Notes under the pieces: generated by a model
Databases searched by the model: none
Told to the model about the DNA's origin: nothing
The model's input: only the letters and a program-made list of their open reading frames with translations
In this document: positions 33,863 to 40,699 of the stretch, in pieces
How the letters are laid out: each line of letters begins with the position of its first letter
How positions within the stretch are numbered: the first letter of the stretch is position 1
Program-made: the position numbers and the translations under genes
Source: an uncultured Gammaproteobacteria bacterium
Lineage (GTDB): Bacteria; Pseudomonadota; Gammaproteobacteria; Pseudomonadales; Azotimanducaceae_A
NCBI GenBank assembly: GCA_913049565.1
Contig: CAJWZG010000002.1
Location: 1 to 40,699 of the forward strand
Length of the DNA: 40,699 nt
Direction: 5' to 3'

Positions 33863-35227
33863 ATGTTTAACACAGTAAAACGTATCGCTGTTGGTCTAGC
33901 AGCCCTTAGCATCAGCGTTGGTGCTTTCGCACAAAGCGACCGTGCCATGGACTTAGACGCACTTCTTAAGCAACTAGAAGAAGGTCAGTTCGCACAGTCT
34001 CAGCAAAACAAACAGCGCGAGCGTGATTTCCAAGCGCAACGTGCAGAGCAAGATCGCATTCTTCGCGAAACTCGTGAAAAGCGCGACCAAATGCTTGCAC
34101 AATCAGAGCAGCTTGAAACTCAGTTCGAAGAAAACGAATTCAAACTGGCTGACTTAAACGGTGCACTAGACACACGTCTTGGTTCACTTAAAGAGCTATT
34201 CGGTGTGCTTCAGCAAATCGCTGGCGACACCAAAAACAAATTCTATAACTCAGTGGTTTCTGCACAAATCCCTGGCCGTGCTGACTTCCTTGATAAGATG
34301 GCACAAGACATGGGTTCAAGCTCAAAACTTGCATCAATTGAAGAAATTGAGCGCGTTTGGTTTGAAATGCAGCGTGAAATGACTGAAGCCGGCAAAGTCA
34401 CTACGTTTAAGACAGACGTTGTTGAAGCAGGCGGTGAAAAAGTGAATAAGTCTGTTGTTCGCGTAGGTCCTTTTGCACTTGTTGCTGATGGTAAATACCT
34501 AGAGTACAACGGTGTAACAGGTACAGTATCTGAACTTGTACGTCAGCCTGCTGACCGTTACATGGATTCTGCTGCTGAACTACAAGCATCAAGCGGTGAA
34601 TTAGTGCAGTTCGGTATCGACCCAACGGGTGGTTCAATCCTAGGTCTTCTTGTTCAAGCGCCTAACCTTCAAGAGCGTGTAGAGCAGGGCGGTGTTGTAG
34701 GTTACATCATTCTTATCGTTGGTGCATTCGGTCTTCTACTTGCCCTTGAGCGTCTTGTAACGCTGACGCTTATTCGCATGAAAGTGAACAAACAGCTTAA
34801 GAGCAAAGAAGTAAACACAAACAACCCGCTTGGCCGTGTACTTAAAGTACGTGACGAGCACCCAGACGCCGACGTTGAAGCACTTGAACTTCACCTTACA
34901 GAAGCGATTTTGGGCGAAGTGCCTAAGTTAGGTCGTAACCTGACTATCATTAAGATTATCTCTGTTGTAGCACCGCTTATGGGTCTACTAGGTACGGTAA
35001 CCGGTATGATCAACACCTTCCAGGCTATCACGTTGTTTGGTACGGGTGACCCGAAACTGATGGCAGGTGGTATTTCAACAGCACTTGTAACAACAGTACT
35101 AGGTCTAGTTGTAGCGATTCCAATGACACTGCTTTATGCAATGCTTAACACACGTTCTAAGAACATTGTGTACATCCTACAAGAACAGGCGTCTGGCGTA
35201 ATTGCAGAGCGCGCTGAGCGAGGCTAA
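33863..35227 (+). CDS. ttpC: TtpC-like ExbB with periplasmic coiled-coil extension
   Basis: About 454 residues from ATG 33863, 9 bases after AAGAGG; starts at 33854 (TTG) and 33857 (ATG) would add two or three residues. A signal peptide (to about AFAQ) leads to a Glu/Gln/Arg-rich coiled coil (about 25-105), a periplasmic domain, a membrane helix near GYIILIVGAFGLLLALERLV, and the MotA/TolQ/ExbB module with APLMGLLGTVTGMINTFQ. In Vibrio TtpC is essential for TonB2-driven siderophore uptake. Leucine codons are dominated by CTT and CTA, unlike the genes before 33,000. Confidence 0.9.
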   Translation: MFNTVKRIAVGLAALSISVGAFAQSDRAMDLDALLKQLEEGQFAQSQQNKQRERDFQAQRAEQDRILRETREKRDQMLAQSEQLETQFEENEFKLADLNGALDTRLGSLKELFGVLQQIAGDTKNKFYNSVVSAQIPGRADFLDKMAQDMGSSSKLASIEEIERVWFEMQREMTEAGKVTTFKTDVVEAGGEKVNKSVVRVGPFALVADGKYLEYNGVTGTVSELVRQPADRYMDSAAELQASSGELVQFGIDPTGGSILGLLVQAPNLQERVEQGGVVGYIILIVGAFGLLLALERLVTLTLIRMKVNKQLKSKEVNTNNPLGRVLKVRDEHPDADVEALELHLTEAILGEVPKLGRNLTIIKIISVVAPLMGLLGTVTGMINTFQAITLFGTGDPKLMAGGISTALVTTVLGLVVAIPMTLLYAMLNTRSKNIVYILQEQASGVIAERAERG

Positions 35228-35229
35228 TC

Positions 35230-35748
35230 ATGATCGAGTTTCTAGAAGCAATTCGCGATTTCACAGAAACAGGTGGCCAGGTTCTCCTGGTCATCGGTCT
35301 GCTGATATTCGTTATGTGGCTTTTGATCCTCGAGCGTGCGATGTATCTGATGGTTTGGCACAAGCAAGCCAAGAAAGAAGCGATAGCAATGTGGACAGCA
35401 CGTGCCGATCGCTCTTCTTGGTTCGCAGAGCAGGTTCGTCAGAAAACAATTTCACAGTTAACCATGCGCCTAAACGGCAGCATCCCAATTATCCAGTCAC
35501 TGGTTGCGCTTTGTCCGCTGCTAGGCTTGATGGGAACGGTTACCGGTATGATTGAAGTGTTCGATGTAATGGCGATTGCGGGCTCAGGTAATGCTCGTTC
35601 AATGGCGTCAGGTGTATCGAAAGCCACTATCCCCACAATGGCGGGCATGGTTGGCGCACTTTCAGGCGTATTCGCCGCTACCTGGTTAACTCGTATGGTG
35701 AAATCAGAACGCACGCATCTTGAGGATGCATTGATTATTCAACGTTAA
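35230..35748 (+). CDS. exbB2: ExbB proton channel (TonB2 system)
   Basis: 172 residues, short ExbB form. The first membrane helix is QVLLVIGLLIFVMWLLILERAMYL; the other two surround CPLLGLMGTVTGMIEVFDVMA and ATIPTMAGMVGALSGVFAATW. It should form the channel pentamer around ExbD. It starts two bases after the ttpC stop. This is the second exbB in the window; the one at 3263 belongs to the lipid A operon and differs in length and sequence. Confidence 0.93.
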   Translation: MIEFLEAIRDFTETGGQVLLVIGLLIFVMWLLILERAMYLMVWHKQAKKEAIAMWTARADRSSWFAEQVRQKTISQLTMRLNGSIPIIQSLVALCPLLGLMGTVTGMIEVFDVMAIAGSGNARSMASGVSKATIPTMAGMVGALSGVFAATWLTRMVKSERTHLEDALIIQR

Positions 35749-35780
35749 TGCTAGCTAAGCGTTAAGGTAAGGTATTTATT

Positions 35781-36188
35781 ATGAAGCAGCACTTTCAAAA
35801 CTTAGTCGATGAAGAAGAAGCAGCCATCGACATGACGCCCATGCTGGACGTTGTATTTATCATGTTGATCTTCTTCATTGTGACTGCGTCATTTGTGAAA
35901 GAAGCGGGTATCGATGTTAACCGTCCAGAAGCAGCAACTGCTGTGAAAAAGGATCGCGCTAATATTCTTATCGCTATTTCAGATAAAGGCGAAATTTGGA
36001 TTAACAAGCGCCGTATCGACGTTCGCGCAGTGCAAGCGAACATTGAGCGTCTTCGCGCAGAAAACCCACAGGGTTCTGTTGTAATTCAGGCTGACAAAAA
36101 AGCCACAACAGAAACCCTGATCAAGGTTATGGACGCGTCGCGAGCCGCTGGCGTTTACGATGTTTCGATTGCAGCCCAAGAGCAATAA
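35781..36188 (+). CDS. exbD2: ExbD proton channel partner (TonB2 system)
   Basis: 135 residues. Cytosolic acidic start, then the single membrane helix MTPMLDVVFIMLIFFIVTASF with the conserved protonatable D23, then a periplasmic TolR-like domain. It works with the ExbB just upstream and the TonB just downstream to energise outer-membrane transporters. GGTAAGG precedes the ATG. Confidence 0.94.
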   Translation: MKQHFQNLVDEEEAAIDMTPMLDVVFIMLIFFIVTASFVKEAGIDVNRPEAATAVKKDRANILIAISDKGEIWINKRRIDVRAVQANIERLRAENPQGSVVIQADKKATTETLIKVMDASRAAGVYDVSIAAQEQ

Positions 36189-36191
36189 ATC

Positions 36192-36800
36192 ATGCCACGA
36201 TATTTAATCGCATTTGTTATTTCCCTTGCGATCACGTTAGGCCTGTTCTTCTTGATGCAATCGCTTATCAAGATGGGTGGCAGCGCACTAACTGAGCCGC
36301 CTAAGGGAAGCGTGCTTGACTTCGTAAGGGTTAAGCAGGATGAACAGGTTGAGAAAAAAGATCGTAAGCCGAAGAAGCCACCTAAGCCTGAAGAGCCGCC
36401 ACCGCAAATGGAGCAGCCTCAAATGGACTCGCCTTCTCCAGATGCAGAAGGTACGTCGATGGACTTTGGTGCTGAAGTCGGAGACGACATCTCGCTAGAA
36501 GGCGGGTTGGCCCTCGAATCCGGTGACGGTGAATATCTTCCTATTGTTAAGGTTGCGCCAGTGTATCCACGACGTGCACTTCAACGGGGTATTGAAGGTT
36601 TCGTTATTGTTGAATTTACAGTAACTAAACAAGGTGCAGTACGCGACCCAATTGTTGTTGAAGCTAACCCTTCAGGTATTTTTGAACAAGCGGCTATTGA
36701 TGCGGCAATGAAGTTCAAATATAAGCCTCGAGTGGTAAATGGCGAAGCAACGGAAGTGTCTGGTGTACAAAACCGTATTACGTTCCAAATTGACGGGTAA
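36192..36800 (+). CDS. tonB2: TonB-family energy transducer
   Basis: 202 residues, the short TonB2 type. An N-terminal membrane anchor (FVISLAITLGLFFLMQSLI) leads to a Pro/Lys/Glu-rich spacer (KKPPKPEEPPPQ) and the TonB C-terminal domain (VAPVYPRRALQRGIEGFVIV ... ANPSGIFEQAAIDAAMKFKY). It transmits proton-motive force to TonB-dependent outer-membrane receptors. It starts three bases after exbD. No receptor gene is present in the window. Confidence 0.95.
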   Translation: MPRYLIAFVISLAITLGLFFLMQSLIKMGGSALTEPPKGSVLDFVRVKQDEQVEKKDRKPKKPPKPEEPPPQMEQPQMDSPSPDAEGTSMDFGAEVGDDISLEGGLALESGDGEYLPIVKVAPVYPRRALQRGIEGFVIVEFTVTKQGAVRDPIVVEANPSGIFEQAAIDAAMKFKYKPRVVNGEATEVSGVQNRITFQIDG

Positions 36801-36806
36801 CAGAAC

Positions 36807-39800
36807 ATGATGAGAAAACAGACGAATACATTGCTTAGTGCACTGGCGTTTGCATTTGCATCGGCCACAGTATCTGTACCTACTATCTTCATTGCTTCTA
36901 ACGCTACAGCGCAAGAGGCTGAGCAGCAAGATGGACAAGAGATAAAAGCTAGCGATAAGCAAACCCGTCGCGTGCCTACGCTTCGCGGTAAAGTCTACGA
37001 GCAGCTAGCCCGTGCACAAACGGCAGCTGATGAAGCGGGCAATGTAGAAGAAGCTATTTCCATTTTGAAAGAAGTGGAAGATAAGTCTCATTCTATGAAC
37101 GCCTACGAAAAAGCGATGATGTACAACTTTTTCGGCTTCATTTATTACAACAACGAAGACTATGCAAAAGCGTTGGAGTCGTTTGCCAAGGTAGTAGAGC
37201 AACAGCCTATTCCTGAAAAGTTTGAAATGCCAACATGGTTTTTAGATATAAAAATACCATTAGTTCAAAAACGTTATGAAATGGGAGATCTTTCAAACCC
37301 TGATTATAATATTTATCCAACTCCTGATTCCTTGGGCTTTCAAATTGTATATGAGGCTGAATTTCCTTTCACTTCTTTAGACCCAGAAAATTTAAAAATT
37401 GATTTTCCTCCTAATGGTTACACTGAGGTTGTTATCCCAGCAACTGAAATACCTGGTATCCCTCTGAGTTCAGTACCAAGTATAGATCCAATTGTCATAA
37501 AGCCAATAGAATCTGGAACTTATTTGACTGAAGGTGAGAGAATTAATTTAGTAGACCATTCAGGCAATATCTTATATATGGATACAACTACCTTTTTGAA
37601 TCCATTAACTGGTGATTCAACCTGTATTACTTATCCAACAGGAGGAACATATTGTGGAACACCTTTCTCTTTTCCAATAACAGAAAAGAAAGTAATTAGT
37701 GCTGAGTTTTATAATGAAGTCATTGCTGGTGTTACAAATAATTTTCTTGAGACTTTTTTTAATACTGCTAACGACCTTGAAATACCTCCTTTACCACTTG
37801 ATGAAATTGCTAATAATGTTGATCTTATAAGTAGTGTTGATACTCTCAATATTTCTGATGGTGACGAAAGTAAATATTCAACATGGATTAAAAACAGAGG
37901 TATGCCAACAAATATATCTGGTGTGTATTCTCGCTTGGTCACAGGTACAGAGGCCTATGATGATACACTAGCAAACCATGTCTCTACAGGTATTAGCAAT
38001 GGGCAAGAATTCAATCAGGTTAAAGATTTATATGGAGAAGGATTAGCGCAGTTAATTCAAATTTCTAATATGCTCTTAGTGGAATATGCTAGTCCTGGTA
38101 CATTTATTACTTTGTATCCTCAAGGAAATGCTGAAGGTCAGACTCCTAGTGATTCAATTTATCTAGATTTTGAAATAGGCTTCGGCATAGCTGGAATTGA
38201 AGGAATTGATATTTCAATTGATTCAGTGGGGCTAGAAGTACCTAAGCCAGAAATTCCCTTTGGAGCCTCCGAAAACGAAGATGGAACAACGACCAGTCTT
38301 GAGCTTTATAGAACTGTTCTCGAATCAGAAAATGTACCTTACAATACAAATCGATTACAGATTATTAATCTCACCAATACACTCCCTTTCAAGCTTAATT
38401 TTTTAATGGATTATAAAAATTTCTTTGTACCAGAAGGTAATCAACCGGTAAAGGTTGATACAGAACTGTATTCAGGCATTGATACTACTGTAAATATAAG
38501 TTTAAAGGGTGACACTATGAGGGCCGCTCATCCTGATTCTGCAATTGATAAACTTGATCTTGATTTGGCTGTAAGTATACCAACACAAAAAGTAACACTA
38601 CCTTTAGATGGATCTAGTCTTGGAGGGCTAGGTCTTACTATCCGGTTTGGTTCTTTAGCTTTTAAAGAATTAGAAGCAAATATTGTTCAGGGTTTTCCAT
38701 CTGTGCCGCAAGAGCAGGAGATGCCTCAGGGGTTTAAAGGTGCTACCATTGCTGATGTTCGGCTAGCTCTTATTATGAAGAGTCAGATAAAACTCCCTGT
38801 TAGAATGAATATGGATTTTATAGGTGTAGATGTTTTTGGAGATAGTACAAAGATGAGTTTTAATATTGATACTATTGGATATCCACCTACTAGTTTAGAT
38901 ACATCAATGACAGTTATTGAGCTTAATCGTTTTGGTACACGAATTCAAATTTATGATCGAACAACTGATAGTATAGCTTCATATGATACTATTGTCGCTC
39001 CAGCGGAAGGTCAGGGGACAATAATTGACCTAATGGCATCAAACCCAGCTAAATTGACAATAGATGCAGCAGCGAGGATTGATGGTAGAGGAACTATAGT
39101 AGCAGGCGCTGGTTTAGGTGGTGGTTTTAGATTGGTTGCTCCTTTTTCTTTAATCTTAGATGAAATGGTGTTCTTATCTCAGCCTACCGTTATTGAAGAG
39201 ATGGATTATGAGACAAGAAATAAAATAAGAAATTCGTTGATTGCTGCAAATTTAAATTTTGACATTACAAATGCGATGCCTATTGGCGCAGAACTCTCAA
39301 TGCTCTTATCAAACAGTGAATTCTTCCCAACAAATAATACTCCTGAAATGTTATTAGCATTTAGAGATTCAATGGCACTAAAGCAAGGATGGTCTTTGAC
39401 AGATAATGTTTATATTATAAATAAATGTGAAGATCTTGAACCAGGAAAGAGTAATATTTATATCTATGATGTTATGACTGATTTCAAAGAGTGTATTGAT
39501 GGTATTCCTTATATAGTAAGATCAGATGGTGGTGGGGTTGATACTGTAATCAGCTACGTTGATACATTATTTAAATTTATTTTACCTGATCCAAATAGAT
39601 TATACACAGCAGATGATGAAGATTCACTTGGTTTTCCAGAAGGTATGGTTGCTGAACCTGGTGAATCATCATATTCAACAGGGCTAGATACAAATAGAGT
39701 GAGGTTAATTACAGATTATGGTAGCCATTATGTTATGCCAAGATTTCAAATAAATAGCACAGATTCCAATATGATATTTTTATCTAAAAATGATCATTTA

Positions 39801-40310
39801 GAAGTTGGTTCTTTTGTGACATTTAGAGTTAGTAGCTCTGGTGCTTTTTCAACAGCAAACTCTGAACTTGTAGTTGTCTATCCAAATGGCGGACAAACGC
39901 TTTATACTGATCAAAAGTACAATATTCAATGGCGCGTATATGGAGAAAATATATCTTCAGTAGATATTTATTATTCTACTTCTTCAGACTCTAATTTGAG
40001 TTCTTTTGCAGAGGGGTTTTGGACAGGTTTAAATGGTGGTTTGATAGCTGAGAATGTTCCAAGTGTTGCTGGCCTAAATTCTTATGAATGGGACTTATCT
40101 GGCTTTCTAGAAAGTGATTCTGTAAGAATAAGAATTGTAAGTGATGAGAAAGTAGTATTAGATGAAAAAACCGATCAATATGTTAAAGCAAGGGATATTA
40201 ATGGTTGGTACATAAAAGTCCAAGATCCAAGCATGATTCAATTAAGTAGTTATTCTGATCAGCATTTCATAGGTCCTCAAAACCTAAGAAGAGAGAATAT
40301 TAGAAAATGA
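36807..40310 (+). CDS. chimeric frame: TPR protein N-terminus joined to an AT-rich surface protein
   Basis: The frame spans 1,167 codons but has two unlike parts. Residues 1 to about 140 have a signal peptide (ending near NATAQ) and TPR helices (EQLARAQTAADEAGNVEEAI, YNFFGFIYYNNEDYAKALESF); this is the TPR protein that normally ends ttpC-exbB-exbD-tonB operons and is usually all TPR, about 400 residues. From about 37,226 the DNA becomes very AT-rich and the protein becomes a Ser/Thr/Asp-rich beta-type sequence without TPRs. It ends in an Ig-like domain (YPNGGQTLYTDQKYNIQWRV, about residues 1020-1120) of the type seen in Marinimicrobia/Bacteroidota secreted proteins. I consider the frame an artefact or, less likely, a real fusion. 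The AT-rich gene's own start is missing. Confidence 0.6.
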   Translation: MMRKQTNTLLSALAFAFASATVSVPTIFIASNATAQEAEQQDGQEIKASDKQTRRVPTLRGKVYEQLARAQTAADEAGNVEEAISILKEVEDKSHSMNAYEKAMMYNFFGFIYYNNEDYAKALESFAKVVEQQPIPEKFEMPTWFLDIKIPLVQKRYEMGDLSNPDYNIYPTPDSLGFQIVYEAEFPFTSLDPENLKIDFPPNGYTEVVIPATEIPGIPLSSVPSIDPIVIKPIESGTYLTEGERINLVDHSGNILYMDTTTFLNPLTGDSTCITYPTGGTYCGTPFSFPITEKKVISAEFYNEVIAGVTNNFLETFFNTANDLEIPPLPLDEIANNVDLISSVDTLNISDGDESKYSTWIKNRGMPTNISGVYSRLVTGTEAYDDTLANHVSTGISNGQEFNQVKDLYGEGLAQLIQISNMLLVEYASPGTFITLYPQGNAEGQTPSDSIYLDFEIGFGIAGIEGIDISIDSVGLEVPKPEIPFGASENEDGTTTSLELYRTVLESENVPYNTNRLQIINLTNTLPFKLNFLMDYKNFFVPEGNQPVKVDTELYSGIDTTVNISLKGDTMRAAHPDSAIDKLDLDLAVSIPTQKVTLPLDGSSLGGLGLTIRFGSLAFKELEANIVQGFPSVPQEQEMPQGFKGATIADVRLALIMKSQIKLPVRMNMDFIGVDVFGDSTKMSFNIDTIGYPPTSLDTSMTVIELNRFGTRIQIYDRTTDSIASYDTIVAPAEGQGTIIDLMASNPAKLTIDAAARIDGRGTIVAGAGLGGGFRLVAPFSLILDEMVFLSQPTVIEEMDYETRNKIRNSLIAANLNFDITNAMPIGAELSMLLSNSEFFPTNNTPEMLLAFRDSMALKQGWSLTDNVYIINKCEDLEPGKSNIYIYDVMTDFKECIDGIPYIVRSDGGGVDTVISYVDTLFKFILPDPNRLYTADDEDSLGFPEGMVAEPGESSYSTGLDTNRVRLITDYGSHYVMPRFQINSTDSNMIFLSKNDHLEVGSFVTFRVSSSGAFSTANSELVVVYPNGGQTLYTDQKYNIQWRVYGENISSVDIYYSTSSDSNLSSFAEGFWTGLNGGLIAENVPSVAGLNSYEWDLSGFLESDSVRIRIVSDEKVVLDEKTDQYVKARDINGWYIKVQDPSMIQLSSYSDQHFIGPQNLRRENIRK
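37220..37240. other. abrupt composition junction (B/C)
   Basis: Within about 20 bases the sequence passes from balanced composition with Alteromonas-like codons (ending CCTATTCCTGAAAAGTTTG) to AT-rich DNA with many ATA, TTA, AAT and TTT codons. The preceding TPR protein loses its repeat pattern at the same point. Everything to the right end keeps the AT-rich character. Confidence 0.8.
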
Positions 40311-40699
40311 AAAAATTAATAATTATTTTATTAATATTATCATTTTTTCAGGCTAGTGCTCAAACTAAGCGAGATCCAAGAGTTGTGGGTCTTTCTGGCG
40401 CTTATACAACAATCGCAGAGGGTATCTTTTGTGTCGGTTATAACCCCGCATTGATTACCAGAGCGCATGATAAACCATTTATGTTACAGATGTATCAATC
40501 TGACAGAGGGTTTTTAGGAAATTTTTTCTCAATAGAGAATGTTGCTCAGTTTAGTGGTGATACCTTAAACAGCAAAGAAAAGGATAAACTATTTGATAAT
40601 TTTGAAGATGGAGGAGGTCTTTCATTTTTTCAAGATAGACACCTTCCTATTCCATTTCTTAATTACTCAAAAGGAAATATTGCTTTAACTAGTAATCTT
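40307..40699 (+). CDS. PorV/FadL-like outer-membrane protein, 3' truncated
   Basis: 131 codons, open to the window end. A signal peptide (KKLIIILLILSFFQASAQ) is followed by RVVGLSGAYTTIAEGIFCVGYNPALI, which has the layout of the plug/entry motif of PorV/PorQ and FadL-superfamily barrels (compare the pattern GGAYTA-A----A-YWNPA). The ATG overlaps the stop of the preceding frame (ATGA), so it is co-translated with the large secreted-type protein. Composition matches that protein and not the gammaproteobacterial part. Family assignment is by eye and rests on the N-terminus only. Confidence 0.7.
   Translation, partial: MKKLIIILLILSFFQASAQTKRDPRVVGLSGAYTTIAEGIFCVGYNPALITRAHDKPFMLQMYQSDRGFLGNFFSIENVAQFSGDTLNSKEKDKLFDNFEDGGGLSFFQDRHLPIPFLNYSKGNIALTSNL

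Noticed and set aside
1..40699. tRNA or rRNA genes, CRISPR arrays, insertion sequences, phage or toxin-antitoxin modules
   Set aside because: Looked for by eye on both strands; no cloverleaf with a T-loop, no regularly spaced direct repeats and no transposase or integrase motif was found.

Overview
The window reads as three pieces of different origin laid end to end. Piece A (about 1 to 33,500) is a chromosome segment of a marine-type gammaproteobacterium. Its backbone is a conserved gammaproteobacterial order, best known from Pseudomonas: exbB-exbD-(msbA)-lpxK-kdsB-murB, rne facing rluC, yceF-yceD-rpmF-plsX-fabD-fabG-acpP-fabF-mltG-tmk-holB-tatD. I place it loosely near the Halieaceae/OM60-like gammaproteobacteria, without phylogenetic proof. 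Piece B (about 33,600 to 37,225) is a TonB2-type energy-transduction operon whose codon choice (many CTT, ACA, GTA, TCA and CAA codons) resembles Alteromonadaceae. Piece C (about 37,226 to 40,699) is strikingly AT-rich and encodes Marinimicrobia- or Bacteroidota-like surface proteins. The B/C join lies inside an open reading frame, so the apparent 1167-residue protein is probably an assembly or amplification chimera.

Layout. 1-1218 is the 3' half of clpB. It is followed by a LexA-type box and an unrecognised 186-residue ORF that ends in a 15-bp tandem repeat. 2044-7951 holds a PLP D-threonine-aldolase-like enzyme and then an envelope operon: ExbB, ExbD, a single-ORF MsbA-LpxK fusion and KdsB, covering lipid A phosphorylation and export and CMP-Kdo supply. 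8050-10454 carries an HSD10-like dehydrogenase, an AlkB-type repair dioxygenase and MurB. RNase E (10415-13393, minus strand) overlaps the murB 3' end. A non-coding stretch of about 1 kb separates rne from divergent rluC; it holds hairpins and a perfect 16-bp palindrome.

15407-25043 is the yceF / yceD-rpmF-plsX-fab-acpP-fabF-mltG-tmk-holB-tatD cluster, which couples ribosome protein L32, phospholipid and fatty acid synthesis, septal murein processing and DNA replication. fabH, pabC and pilZ, often found in this string, are absent here. 25071-28618 is a minus-strand pair of proline-specific peptidases (a DPP-IV-like S9 enzyme and PepQ). 28784-30141 encodes FAD and [2Fe-2S] subunits of a molybdenum hydroxylase without a neighbouring Mo subunit. 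A HAD hydrolase, PhoB (no PhoR beside it, but a plausible Pho box in front) and a dienelactone hydrolase follow.

33082-36800 encodes DUF3450, a TtpC-like ExbB, ExbB, ExbD and TonB, and then the N-terminus of the TPR protein that normally closes this operon. That TPR protein runs in frame into the AT-rich piece: a large secreted-type protein ending in an Ig-like domain, translationally coupled (ATGA) to a truncated PorV/FadL-like outer-membrane protein. I saw no tRNA, rRNA, CRISPR array or insertion sequence. No clearly new defence or mobile system is evident. The best leads are the MsbA-LpxK fusion, the LexA-box ORF, the chimeric joins and the AT-rich surface-protein pair.
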